Shown: positions 1 to 8,365, counted from the stretch's first letter. The stretch is 40,122 nucleotides of DNA from Rubrivivax sp. (GCA_016790435.1 JAEUPE010000117.1:1-40122); one strand, 5' to 3'. The notes: generated by a model from the letters alone, not told the origin. Program-made: numbers and translations.

Positions 1-1
1 C

Positions 2-643
2 GAGGAGCGCCTGGCCGGCAAGGGCGTGAGCCACTGCGCCAGTTGCGACGGGCCGATGCTGCGCGGCCGCGCCGTGGCCGTGGTGGGCGGGGGCGACGCC
101 GCCTGCCAGGAGGCGCTGACGCTGGCCGCCTTTGCCGAGCGTGTGCACCTGCTCGTTCGCGGCGACACGCTGAAGGCCCGGCCGGCCTGGCGCGAGCGCG
201 TGGCGCAGCAGCCGAAGATCGCCGCGCGCCACGGGGCCGTGGTGGAGGAGATCGTCGGCGACACCACCGTCGGTGGCGTGCGCCTGCGTGGCGGCGAGAC
301 GCTGCCCGTCGAGGCCGTGTTCGTCTATGCCGGCTTGGTGCCGGCGACGGCGCTGCTGCGCTCGGCCGGTGGCACGGCCGGCGCATCCGACCTCGTCGCG
401 TTGGACGCCGCGGGTCACGTGCGCGTGGATGCACGGCTGCGCACCTCCGAACGCGGCGCCTTCGCCGCCGGGAGCGTGCGCGCCGGCCACGATGGCCAGG
501 CCGCTGGCGCCATCGCCGATGGCGTGGCTGCGGCCGAAGCCGCAAACGCGTTTGTCCAGGCCGCCATGGCGGCCGATCCCGCCGACGGTGCCGTATGGCC
601 CGTCGCTCCTGAATCTCCCACCGAAGAAAGGACTCCTACATGA
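2..643 (+). CDS. Thioredoxin-reductase-like FAD/NAD(P) oxidoreductase, 3' part
   Basis: Partial gene whose start lies left of the window; 213 residues are visible, about two thirds of a usual thioredoxin reductase (310-320 residues). The visible part opens with a redox-active CxxC in the context SHCASCDG (visible residues 10-17), which is the dithiol that reduces the partner protein from FADH2. A second Rossmann nucleotide-binding stretch follows (VVGGGDAACQEAL), then the C-terminal FAD-contact segment GAFAAGSVRAG and the usual alanine-rich last helix. The classic HRR motif for NADPH phosphate is not obvious, so the electron donor is uncertain. The stop overlaps the next start as ATGA, with GAAAGGA upstream of that start. 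This tight coupling suggests the flavoprotein reduces the selenoprotein encoded next. Family assignment is from motifs; the partnership is inferred from context. Confidence 0.9.
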   Translation, partial: EERLAGKGVSHCASCDGPMLRGRAVAVVGGGDAACQEALTLAAFAERVHLLVRGDTLKARPAWRERVAQQPKIAARHGAVVEEIVGDTTVGGVRLRGGETLPVEAVFVYAGLVPATALLRSAGGTAGASDLVALDAAGHVRVDARLRTSERGAFAAGSVRAGHDGQAAGAIADGVAAAEAANAFVQAAMAADPADGAVWPVAPESPTEERTPT

Positions 644-2274
644 GTGCCTTGCTCACCGTGCACGACCCGCGCGGTTACCCACCCAAGGTGACGGCCAAGC
701 GGCTCGCGCCGCGGCTCGAGGCCCTGGACGGCAAGCTGATCCACCTGGTCGACTGCCTCTTCGACAACTCCGAACTGTTCATGCAGCAACTGCAAGGCTG
801 GTTCGCAGAACACATGCCGAGCGTGCGCACGGAGATCGTCAAGCCGCGCGAGAGCTGGGTCGACGACCCGGCGATGCGCGCCAAGGTCGTCAAGGAGGCG
901 GACGCCGCGGTCTTCGCCGTCGGTCTCTGAAGCACTTGCTGCCCGACGGTCGCCGGGCTCGCAATGGCGGTAGAGGCTGACGGGGTTCCGACAGTCGCCA
1001 TCCACACGCACGTGTTCGCGCGCCTCGCGCGCAACGCCGCGCGCGTCAACGGCACGCCCACGCTGCGCCAGGCCTTCGTGCCGCAGCCGGTGGTGGGGCA
1101 GTCGCCGGCGCAGCTGCGCGCGTACATCGAGGGCATCGACCCGGTCAACCAGCGCCCGTTCGTGCAGGAGGTGATCGAGGGGCTGACGCGGCCGCTCTCG
1201 GAGGAAGACCTCGCCGGCATCTCGTTCGAGCGCAACACGCCGCGCCTGCTGGAACCGGGCACCGAGGACGACTTGCGCCGGCGCTTCGAGGAGGAACGCT
1301 GGACAGACTACCTGCCGATCGTTCTGCCCACCGAAGAGCGCGTGGCGGCCATGCTGGCGGGCACGAGCCGCAAGCCCGACGAGGTCGTGGGCCGCATGCG
1401 CCCCACCAACTACCGCGAATTCTGGGAGTACACGGTCGAGAAGGTGGCCGTGAACGCGGTGATGGCCGGCGCACGGCCTGAATACTTCCCGGTCATCCTG
1501 GCCATGGCGGCCAGCGGCATGACGGCGCGCCAGAGCAGCACCACGAGCTGGGCGGCGCCGGCCATCGTCAACGGGCCCGTGCGGCAGCAGATCGGCATGC
1601 ACTGCGGCATCGGCGCCATGGGGCCGTACAGCCACGCCAATGTCGCCATCGGCCGCGCGCATGCCTTGCTCAGCCAGAACCTGCAGGGCGGCTCGGTGGT
1701 CGGCGACACCTACATGGGCTCGATCGGCAACGCCTACAACTATGCGTGCACCTGGGCCGAGAACGAGGAGAAGAGCCCCTGGGAACCGCTGCACGTGCAG
1801 CACGGCTTCAAGCCCGAGGACAGCGTGGTCACGGTGTTCCTGGGCGGCTGGTACACGATCAGCGGCTACGGCCCGCGCGACACCTGGGAGCAGCGCTTCC
1901 GCCATGCGCTGGAGGCGTGCGAGCCCTACAGCCCGCCCATCGTGCTGCTCGACCCGAGCGTGGCGCGGGGCTTCGTCGACAAGGGCTTTGCGAAGAAGCA
2001 GCAGCTCATCGACTGGCTGGCCCGGAACGCGCAGGTGACGGCGCGCGAGTACTGGGACGACCCGTGGACGCAGACGCTGATCAAGCCGCACGCCGTGGCC
2101 GGCGTCGAGCCCTGGGCATCGATGTGGAAGGCGGACCCCGATGCGATGGTGCGCAAGTACCGAGCGCAGGACATCAGCGTCGTGGTGCTAGGGGGCGAGA
2201 CGCAGTCGGCGTGGAAGATGGTCGGCGGCAACTTCGCGCGCGCGAAGATGGTGAAGGTGGATGATTGGCGCTGA
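640..2274 (+). CDS. UGSC-type selenoprotein with long C-terminal domain (UGA-recoded)
   Basis: I read this as one 544-residue protein with selenocysteine at residue 97. Frame 640-927 ends in VFAVGL, then TGA, then continues without interruption as STCCPTVAG through to the TGA at 2272-2274. The result is a U-S-T-C redox motif (U97, C100, with C101 next), preceded by EADAAVFAVGL and followed by VEADGVPTVAI, the context I know from UGSC-family (seleno)proteins. A SECIS-like hairpin sits at 936-964. The internal ATG at 964 has no ribosome site, whereas ATG 640 has GAAAGGA at 625-631 and is coupled to the reductase gene. Residues about 1-190 form the thiol-redox domain. Residues about 200-544 form a second domain I cannot name, with NYREFWEYTVEKVAVNAVMA from residue 258 and cysteines at 322 and 370. 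An automatic caller would split this into 96- and 436-residue fragments. The substrate is unknown. Confidence 0.85.
928..930 (+). other. In-frame UGA read as selenocysteine (Sec97)
   Basis: TGA codon inside the open frame 640-2274, giving the UxxC motif U97-S-T-C100. Recoding is supported by the uninterrupted frame on both sides, the family context, a hairpin with a GGUC loop 18 nt downstream, and a selB gene at the other end of the window. Selenocysteine here would be the attacking residue of a redox pair like CxxC. Confidence 0.82.
936..964 (+). promoter_or_regulatory. Bacterial SECIS-like hairpin
   Basis: mRNA hairpin inside the coding sequence just after the UGA. Lower stem 936-939 pairs with 961-964 (UUGC/GCAA). 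After an internal loop (U940 opposite U959 C960), the upper stem 941-945 pairs with 954-958 (GCCCG/CGGGC). The apical loop 946-953 is ACGGUCGC, and C947-G952 may pair to leave GGUC. E. coli fdhF SECIS, as I recall it, also has an unpaired U in the stem and a GGUC-containing loop, with GGUC starting about 19 nt after the UGA; here it starts at +18. SelB winged-helix domain 4 binds this loop type. Folding was done by eye, not computed. Confidence 0.75.
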
Positions 2275-2304
2275 TCGGGTGCGACAGGTCGTGGTCCCTG
2301 GTCC

Positions 2305-3591
2305 TCATTCAGCGCACACGATGTTGCGCCCGTCCGACTTGGCCCGGTACAAAGCGGCGTCGGCCCGCTCCAGCATCTCAGCCACACCTTCCCCCGCGTG
2401 GCTCACGGTCACCCCGATCGAGCAAGTGACCTTGAGGTCCGCCGCGAGGTCCGTCCAGGGATGCTCATCCACCACACGACGCAGACGCTCGGCCGCCAGC
2501 ACCGCGGCGGGAGCGTCGAGGGTGTTCGGCAGCAGGAGAAGAAACTCCTCGCCGCCATAGCGCGCGAAGTGATCGGTGCCGCGCAGATTGCCGGTGACGA
2601 TCTTGGCGAACACCCGCAGGACGTCGTCGCCCGCTGCATGGCCGAGGCGGTCATTGACTCGTTTGAAATGATCGATGTCGAGGAGCGCCAGCCCAAACGC
2701 CTGGCCGCCGCGCGCGAACCGCGCACCCTCTTCGGTCAGCAAGGCCAGGATGCTCCGCCGGTTCTTCAGCCCGGTCAGCTCGTCCCGCTCCGAGAGCTCG
2801 CGCACCTGGGTCAGGGCCAGGGCAAGCCGGGCATTGCTGGCCGACAGTGCTTTGCGCATTTCGACGCCGATCAGATTGATGGCAGCGATCTTGCCCAGGA
2901 CCACGGCGAACCATAGACCACTGAGCAGGCGCGACCACCGGTCCTCCAGGGGCATGCCGAACCGGTCGCCGTGGGCCATCAGAAGGGCCAATGAGCAGGT
3001 GGCGACGAGACCAGAAACCGCCAGCACGTGCTTGAGCGGCAGCTGCAGAGCGGCCGTGGCGACGGCGACCATCATGGTCAACAGCAGCAGCATGCCGATT
3101 TGCGGCACCACGGCCGCGGTGACGAGCATCAGGCTGCATGCGGTCACCAACTGGACCGTCGTGAAGCGCGCGCCACCCATTCGCCGATGAAGGCCCATGC
3201 GCACGACGACGGCAAACAGCCCGGTCAGTCCGCAACCTGCAGCGCCATAGACCACCGGGGCGAGCGCAGGAAGCAGGCCATGCTCGGCAAAGGCCACCAT
3301 GAAGAGGACGTCTACCAGGTAGAACGACAGCACCATGATCTGCGTACGCATGGCCCGGCGGAGGTGTCCGGCCGGCGTGTGCGATGCAGGGGGGCGGTCC
3401 GACGGGCGAAGAGGCGTCGGGGAGGTCGCGGTCTGCACGGTCAGGCGAGGCTCGATCGGCACGTCGACGACCGATCGGTGCGCCGCGGCGACGACGGAGC
3501 CTGCGGCGCCGCAACAAGGGTGTCGGGAGCTGGCAGGACGCAGGGCATGGAGACAGGGACCAGGGGTGGCAGTGCGGGATGACGGATCCAT
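2305..3591 (-). CDS. Membrane-anchored GGDEF diguanylate cyclase
   Basis: Makes cyclic di-GMP from two GTP. The 428-residue protein has a poorly conserved, basic and proline-rich N-terminal stretch (1-80), about six hydrophobic segments between residues 85 and 245, and a GGDEF domain over about 265-428. The domain starts at ERDELTGLKNRR and carries the active-site loop GGEEF (346-350). Five residues before it lies RGTD (337-340), an intact RxxD product-inhibition site, so both catalysis and feedback inhibition are predicted. The start at 3591 has GAAAGG just upstream. ATG 3351 (residue 81), directly before the first membrane segment, is an alternative that would remove the odd N-terminus. It converges with the selenoprotein gene (30 nt gap) and diverges from the BenE-type gene. 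No sensory domain beyond the membrane region is recognised. Confidence 0.9.
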   Translation of the reverse strand: MDPSSRTATPGPCLHALRPASSRHPCCGAAGSVVAAAHRSVVDVPIEPRLTVQTATSPTPLRPSDRPPASHTPAGHLRRAMRTQIMVLSFYLVDVLFMVAFAEHGLLPALAPVVYGAAGCGLTGLFAVVVRMGLHRRMGGARFTTVQLVTACSLMLVTAAVVPQIGMLLLLTMMVAVATAALQLPLKHVLAVSGLVATCSLALLMAHGDRFGMPLEDRWSRLLSGLWFAVVLGKIAAINLIGVEMRKALSASNARLALALTQVRELSERDELTGLKNRRSILALLTEEGARFARGGQAFGLALLDIDHFKRVNDRLGHAAGDDVLRVFAKIVTGNLRGTDHFARYGGEEFLLLLPNTLDAPAAVLAAERLRRVVDEHPWTDLAADLKVTCSIGVTVSHAGEGVAEMLERADAALYRAKSDGRNIVCAE

Positions 3592-3755
3592 CGCCTTTCG
3601 GCCGTGGCGACGACGACTTGAGGTGACACGTGCCGGGCCCGCACCGGTAGCGGCGTTGTGTCACGCCGTCGTTGCGATGGTGTCGGCGGCGGGGCAGGCC
3701 GGTGGTGGGGCGTCAGTTCGGCACAATCGTTCCGGTCGTTCACGCTGGAGTCCCC

Positions 3756-5006
3756 ATGCCCCTGGAGCCCGCCCACCGCCCGCTCCCCGGCCCGCGCCAG
3801 ATCCTCGCCGACTCCGGCAGCCTGTACCTCGCCAATGCGATCATCGGATTCATCTTCGCCGCCTCGGGCCCGGTGGCCATCATCCTGGCGGTCGGCTCGA
3901 ACGGGGGCCTGAGCGAGTCGGCCCTGTCCTCGTGGATCTTCGGCGCGTTCTTCCTCAACGGGCTCATCACGCTGCTGTTTTGCACGCTGTACCGACAGCC
4001 ACTGGTCTTCTTCTGGACGATTCCCGGCACGGTGCTCGTCGGCCCTGCGCTGGGCCACCTCGCCTGGCCCGAGGTGATCGGCGCCTTCCTGGCCACCGGG
4101 GCGCTGATGTTCGTGCTCGGCTTGTCAGGCTGGGTGCGGCGGGCCATGTCGGCGGTGCCGATGCCCATCGTGATGGGCATGGTGGCGGGCGTGTTCCTGC
4201 GCTTCGGCCTGGGCCTGGTGCACGCGGTGCGCGACGACTTCTGGATCGCAGCGCCGATGGTGGTGGCGTTCCTCCTGCTCAGCGCCACGGCTGCCTGGGC
4301 GAGGCCTTTTCGCTTCATTCCGCCGCTCATCGGCGCGCTGATCGTCGGCGCGGTGGCCGTTGCCCTGCTGGGCAAGTTCCAGTCGAGCGGTGGTGGTCTG
4401 GTCGGGGCGCACCTGCTTGCCCAGCCCGAGTTCGTGCTGCCCGTGTTCTCGTGGCGCGCGATGGTGGAGCTCGTCGTGCCGCTCGCCATCACCGTGCTCG
4501 TCGTGCAGAACGGCCAGGGCTTCGCCGTGCTCGACGCCGCCGGGCACAAGGCACCGATCAATGTCATCACGGTGGCCTGCGGCGCAGGCTCGATGCTCGC
4601 GGCGTTGGTGGGTACGGTCTCCACCTGCCTCACCGGCCCCGTGAACGCCATCATCTCGGCGTCCGGCGAGCGGCACCGGCACTACACCGCCGGGCTCGCG
4701 GTGGGCGTGTTCGCGCTGGCGTTCGGGCTGCTCGCGCCCGTCTTCACGCGGCTGATGCTGGCCACGCCGCCGGCCTTCATCGCGGCGCTCGCAGGGCTGG
4801 CCATGCTGCGCGTGTTGCAGACGGCGTTCAACGTGTCGTTCCGAGAGCGCTTCACGCTCGGCGCGCTCGTCACCTTCCTGGTCACTGTGGCCGATGTGCC
4901 CATCTTCCACATCGGCGCGCCGTTCTGGGGCCTGGTGATCGGCTACGCGGTGTCGCGGCTGCTGGAGCGCAAGGACTTCGGAACCGCGGCGTCGAAAGGC
5001 CCCTGA
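3756..5006 (+). CDS. benE: BenE-family benzoate/proton symporter-like transporter
   Basis: Integral inner-membrane transporter of the BenE family (benzoate:H+ symport), 416 residues with about 11-12 hydrophobic helices. Family-typical stretches are visible: LANAIIGFIFAASGPVAIIL near the start, WTIPGTVLVGPAL, and VQNGQGFAVLDAAGH in the middle, followed by a glycine/alanine-rich re-entrant-like stretch with TCLTGPVNAI. I chose ATG 3756 because GGAG lies at 3747-3750 and the protein then begins with a normal cytoplasmic leader; the frame is open upstream to 3672 but without a good ribosome site. The acyl-CoA ligase gene starts 64 nt downstream on the same strand, so the two may take up and activate one aromatic or carboxylic acid. 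Substrate identity is inferred from the family only. Confidence 0.85.
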   Translation: MPLEPAHRPLPGPRQILADSGSLYLANAIIGFIFAASGPVAIILAVGSNGGLSESALSSWIFGAFFLNGLITLLFCTLYRQPLVFFWTIPGTVLVGPALGHLAWPEVIGAFLATGALMFVLGLSGWVRRAMSAVPMPIVMGMVAGVFLRFGLGLVHAVRDDFWIAAPMVVAFLLLSATAAWARPFRFIPPLIGALIVGAVAVALLGKFQSSGGGLVGAHLLAQPEFVLPVFSWRAMVELVVPLAITVLVVQNGQGFAVLDAAGHKAPINVITVACGAGSMLAALVGTVSTCLTGPVNAIISASGERHRHYTAGLAVGVFALAFGLLAPVFTRLMLATPPAFIAALAGLAMLRVLQTAFNVSFRERFTLGALVTFLVTVADVPIFHIGAPFWGLVIGYAVSRLLERKDFGTAASKGP

Positions 5007-5070
5007 CACCCGGGATTCAACGGATCGCGGGGGGCTGTCCAGCCCGCTGAATCGACCCTATCGTGTCGGC

Positions 5071-6663
5071 ATGACCGTGCACGCCGACATCGACACCGCC
5101 CGCGCGCGGATGACCACCGGGCGCGACATCCCCTGGCTGCTGCGGCAGTGGGCCGAGCGCACGCCCGACAAGACCTTCCTGGTATGGGAACCGTTCACCG
5201 GTGCGGGCCGCACCTGGAGCTACGGTGAACTGGCGCGCGACGTCGAGGCCTTCGCCGGCGCGCTGCATTCGCTGGGCGTGCGCCTCGGCGAGCGCGTGAT
5301 GCTGCACCTGGACAACGGCCCGGAGTTCGTGATCGCGTGGTTCGCCTGCGCGCGGCTCGGCGCCGTGGCGGTGTCGACCAACACGCGCTCGGTGGCGCGC
5401 GACATGGCCTACTTCGCCGAGCACGCGGGCGTGGTGGCCGCGGTCACGAGCCCCGGCTTCGCGGCGCTGGTGGCAGACAACGCGCCCGGCTTGCGGGCGT
5501 TGATCGTCACCGACGACGATGCCGGAGAGCCCCCCGCGGCACCGGTGACATTGCCGCACCTGCGCTTCAGCGCGCTGCTGGGGGCGGGCCACGCTGCACC
5601 GGCGCGCGCCGCCGACCCGATGGCGAACCTGGGCATCCAGTACACCTCGGGCACCACGTCGCGGCCCAAGGCTGTTCTGTGGACGCATGCCAACGGCCTG
5701 TGGGGCGCGCAGATGAACGCGCTGCACATGCGGCTGCGCGACGACGACGTGACGCTGGCCTTCCTGCCGCTCTTCCACACCAACGCGCAGGCGTACTCGA
5801 TGCTGGGCTCGATGTGGGTGGGCGCGACGATGGTCGTGCAGCCGCGCTTCTCCGCCTCGCGCTTCTGGGAGGTGTCGCTGCGCCACCGCTGCACGTGGTG
5901 CTCGATGATCCCGTTCTGCGTGAAGGCGATCGTGGAGGTGCCCAAGCCCGCCAAGCCGCATCACTACCGCTTCTGGGGCCCGGCCGTGTCGTTGCCGGAA
6001 GTGCAGGAGGCGTTCGGCATCGCCACTTTCGGTTGGTGGGGCATGACCGAGACGATCACGCACGGCATCACCGGCGACCCCTGCGTGCAGGACCCGCGCA
6101 TGGGCATCGGCCGCCCGTCGCCCGGCTACGACATCGCCATCCGCCGGCCCGACGGCACGCCGGCACAACCCGGCGAGCGTGGCGCGCTCTTCATCCGCGG
6201 CGTGCGCGGTGTCAGCCTCTTCAAGGAGTACTTCAACAATGCCGAGGCCAATGCGAAGGCCTTCGACGCCGACGGCTGGTTCGCCACCGGCGACATGATC
6301 CGCATCGACGAGGCCGGCAACCTCTTCTTCAGCGACCGCGACAAGGACATGCTGAAGGTGGGCGGCGAGAACGTCGCGGCCAGCGAGGTGGAGGCGGTGA
6401 TCCTGGAGACCGGCTGGGTGCGCGAATGCGCCGTGGTCGCGCAGAAGCACCACATGCTCGACGAGGTGCCCGCCGCCTTCGTACGCGCGGCCGAGGGCGC
6501 GCCGATCGACCTGCCCGAGCGCCTGCTCGAGGTCTGCCGCGCCAAGCTCGCGGATTTCAAGGTGCCGCGGCACATCGAGCTCGTCGACGACTTCCCGCGT
6601 TCCACGCTCGAGAAGATCGCTAAGAACGTGCTGCGCGAGCGGCTGCCGGCCATCACGAAGTAG
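5071..6663 (+). CDS. AMP-forming acyl-CoA ligase (CaiC/FadD-like)
   Basis: Activates a carboxylic acid to its CoA thioester through an acyl-AMP intermediate. The protein has 530 residues, normal for the ANL superfamily. The P-loop-like motif YTSGTTSRPKAVLW starts at residue 191, the A5 motif GWWGMTET spans 321-328, the hinge GDMIRID lies near residue 407, followed by DRDKDMLKVGGENVA, and the adenylation lysine is K515 in LEKIAK near the C-terminus. All catalytic elements are present. The sequence looks closer to crotonobetaine/carnitine-CoA or generic medium-chain ligases than to benzoate-CoA ligases, so its pairing with the BenE-type transporter does not fix the substrate. No strong ribosome site is seen before ATG 5071; ATG 5110 is an alternative. 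It converges with the thioesterase gene. Confidence 0.9.
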   Translation: MTVHADIDTARARMTTGRDIPWLLRQWAERTPDKTFLVWEPFTGAGRTWSYGELARDVEAFAGALHSLGVRLGERVMLHLDNGPEFVIAWFACARLGAVAVSTNTRSVARDMAYFAEHAGVVAAVTSPGFAALVADNAPGLRALIVTDDDAGEPPAAPVTLPHLRFSALLGAGHAAPARAADPMANLGIQYTSGTTSRPKAVLWTHANGLWGAQMNALHMRLRDDDVTLAFLPLFHTNAQAYSMLGSMWVGATMVVQPRFSASRFWEVSLRHRCTWCSMIPFCVKAIVEVPKPAKPHHYRFWGPAVSLPEVQEAFGIATFGWWGMTETITHGITGDPCVQDPRMGIGRPSPGYDIAIRRPDGTPAQPGERGALFIRGVRGVSLFKEYFNNAEANAKAFDADGWFATGDMIRIDEAGNLFFSDRDKDMLKVGGENVAASEVEAVILETGWVRECAVVAQKHHMLDEVPAAFVRAAEGAPIDLPERLLEVCRAKLADFKVPRHIELVDDFPRSTLEKIAKNVLRERLPAITK

Positions 6664-6757
6664 CCGGCTGGGGCACCGAGCCGCGTCTGGTCCACGCCGC
6701 CACTCGCCCGGTGCAAGAGGCGGCGGCCACGCGCCAGGTTGCGCCGCCCCGTGCCGC

Positions 6758-7573
6758 TCAGGCGGCCTCGCGCCGCCGCACGGCGAGGCTCTGCACGGCG
6801 CGGCCGATGAGGCCGCGCTCGTCGTAGAGCGCCGATTCGGCCAGGCCGCAGCCGTTGCCGCCGAGGGAGGTGCGCGCCTCCAGGCAGATCCACTCGCCGC
6901 GCGGCCGGCGCAGCAGGTGGACCGTGAGGTCGCAGTTGACGAAGACGTGGCTCTTGAAGTCGAGCGCGGCGCTGATGCCGTTGCCGGAGTCGGCCGCCAC
7001 GGCCACGCGCTGGTAAGGACTGGGCTCCTCGCCAGTCACCAGCGGGTACTGCATGCGGAACCAGGCCGTGCACGGGCCGTGGAAGAAGGTGCCCGCGACG
7101 AGACGGTTCTCGACGAAGTCGCCGTAGCCGATCACCTTGCCGACGAAGGGCATGTAAACGCGCGGGCACCCCGCTGGCAGCGGTGGCGGTCGGGGCAACG
7201 GGTGGCCCGGTGTGCCTTCGGGCACGGGCGCATCGTCGTCTTCGCGCTGCATCAGGGCTGTGAAGCGGGCCAGCTCCTTGCCGCCGGCGCCGGCATCCAG
7301 CAGCCGCGCCGAGTAGTGGCCGGCATTGCGGCCCACGTAGTCGGGCGTCACGTCGACCCGCAACTCGCCCAGGGGCACCGGACGCAGCAGGTTCACCGTG
7401 AGGCGCCCGAGGTGCGTGAGGCCCTGGGCGGCCGCGGCCTGCTCGATGGCGCGGCACACCAGCGCGGTGGGCGGGCCCGCATGCTGGTGCTGCGGGTTCC
7501 AAGGGCCGCGGGTGTATTCGGTGGCCGCAAAGTGGTGGGCGGCGCGGGGCTCGTAGGCGCAGGTGGGAGGCAT
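6758..7573 (-). CDS. Acyl-CoA thioesterase family protein (double hotdog)
   Basis: Predicted to hydrolyse acyl-CoA thioesters in the cytoplasm. The 271-residue protein fits the tandem-hotdog TesB-like thioesterase family (4HBT_3 type). The first hotdog contains NPQHQHAGPPTALVCRAIE and a conserved strand LTVNLLRPVPLGEL. The second contains the family motif AADSGNGIS and ends in NCDLTVHLLRRPRGEWICLEA. It follows the lipoprotein gene by 21 nt on the same strand, but no ribosome site is evident in that gap. It faces the acyl-CoA ligase across a 94-nt convergent gap that holds a weak GGCGGC/GCCGCC inverted repeat without a T tract. Substrate chain length cannot be judged from the sequence. Confidence 0.85.
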   Translation of the reverse strand: MPPTCAYEPRAAHHFAATEYTRGPWNPQHQHAGPPTALVCRAIEQAAAAQGLTHLGRLTVNLLRPVPLGELRVDVTPDYVGRNAGHYSARLLDAGAGGKELARFTALMQREDDDAPVPEGTPGHPLPRPPPLPAGCPRVYMPFVGKVIGYGDFVENRLVAGTFFHGPCTAWFRMQYPLVTGEEPSPYQRVAVAADSGNGISAALDFKSHVFVNCDLTVHLLRRPRGEWICLEARTSLGGNGCGLAESALYDERGLIGRAVQSLAVRRREAA

Positions 7574-7594
7574 GGAGCTTGGTGCCGAGTGGGT

Positions 7595-8137
7595 TCAGCA
7601 GGAGATCACGTAGCTGCCCTGCACGATGCGGTAGCGGCCGGCCTGTTCGGGCGGCAGCGTGATGCGTTCGAAGTTGTTCGAGAGGCCGCGCTCGCGCCAG
7701 TCGGGGATGGCTCGATGGGCCAGCCGGCTGCCGGGCAGCCCGGGCTCGACACCGCCGACGACGGCATTCAGCCCAAGCCGCTCGTTGCCGCTGTCTTCCA
7801 GCACGCGGAGCCGCACGGCCTGGCCGCGCTGCACCGCCAAGCCCGGCGGCAGGATGGCGAAGCTGCTCCAGGTGGCGTCCACCGAGGGTGAGCACGACAC
7901 CAGGGCGACGCGCCCGGCCGCCACGGCCGCGTCGTCCACGCCAGCGGCGCGCAGCCGCGCGGCATCGAGGTTCAGGCGCGCGCTGTAGCCCTGGTGGCCG
8001 CTCAGGTCGCGGGCAGCGAGCACCCTGTCCACCCCCACCCAGGCGTCGCCGCCCAGCCGCGGGCCCGAGGCGCAGCCAGCGGCCAGTGCACACAAGCCGG
8101 TGATCACGGGAGGGAGGAGAACGGGTTTCAGAGCCAT
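7595..8137 (-). CDS. Hypothetical lipoprotein
   Basis: Unrecognised 180-residue protein with a clear lipoprotein signal: M-A-L-K-P followed by a hydrophobic stretch and the lipobox ALAAGC, so the mature protein starts at the cysteine of GCASG and should be membrane-anchored. The rest is a mixed alpha/beta sequence with two further cysteines, one in LVSCSPS and one as the last residue (SYVISC), which could form a periplasmic disulfide. I chose ATG 8137 because it gives a standard signal peptide. A GTG at 8161 in the same frame would add eight residues, and neither has a good ribosome site. It lies upstream of the thioesterase gene and may be co-transcribed. No function is claimed. Confidence 0.7.
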   Translation of the reverse strand: MALKPVLLPPVITGLCALAAGCASGPRLGGDAWVGVDRVLAARDLSGHQGYSARLNLDAARLRAAGVDDAAVAAGRVALVSCSPSVDATWSSFAILPPGLAVQRGQAVRLRVLEDSGNERLGLNAVVGGVEPGLPGSRLAHRAIPDWRERGLSNNFERITLPPEQAGRYRIVQGSYVISC

Positions 8138-8209
8138 CGCATCATCGTAGCGGCTTGACACACCGGGGCGGCGGCCGCCGTGCGGAGCGCGCGTGCGGCC
8201 GGCGCGCCG

Positions 8210-8365
8210 CTAGAAGTCGAGGATGACGATCCTGCGGCCCAAGGGCCAGCGGTGCGCCTCGGAGCCGAGCTCGTCGCAGGCCTGGCGGATCTCCATCACG
8301 GCGGCGGTCAGCCCCAGCCGCTGCGGTTCGGCCGCGGGCGCCGCTTGCTTGGGGTCGGTGGCCAT
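8210..8365 (-). CDS. Possible 51-residue small protein
   Basis: Short frame in the 330-nt gap between the lipoprotein and galM, beginning MATDPKQAAPAAEP and ending GRRIVILDF with a TAG stop. The composition is protein-like: a disordered A/P-rich start, an amphipathic helix (LTAAVMEIRQACDELG), then a basic-hydrophobic end. No family is recognised and no clear ribosome site precedes ATG 8365, so it may be spurious. It lies between a hairpin after galM and the lipoprotein start. Confidence 0.4.
   Translation of the reverse strand: MATDPKQAAPAAEPQRLGLTAAVMEIRQACDELGSEAHRWPLGRRIVILDF

Noticed and set aside
415-2091. 558-codon antisense frame opposite the selenoprotein
   Set aside because: Composition is that of a GC-rich antisense shadow (H, R, A, V rich) with no domain, and it lies fully opposite a supported gene.
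964-2274. A stand-alone gene starting at ATG 964
   Set aside because: No ribosome site precedes it, the frame is continuous with 640-927 across a single TGA, and the family motif spans that TGA.
3617-3632. TGAGGTGACACGTGCC near the BenE promoter as a fifth operator
   Set aside because: Only the left arm matches; the right arm lacks ACCTCA and the symmetric centre is absent.
5017-6573. 518-codon antisense frame opposite the acyl-CoA ligase
   Set aside because: Shadow frame; the ligase has every family motif on the plus strand.
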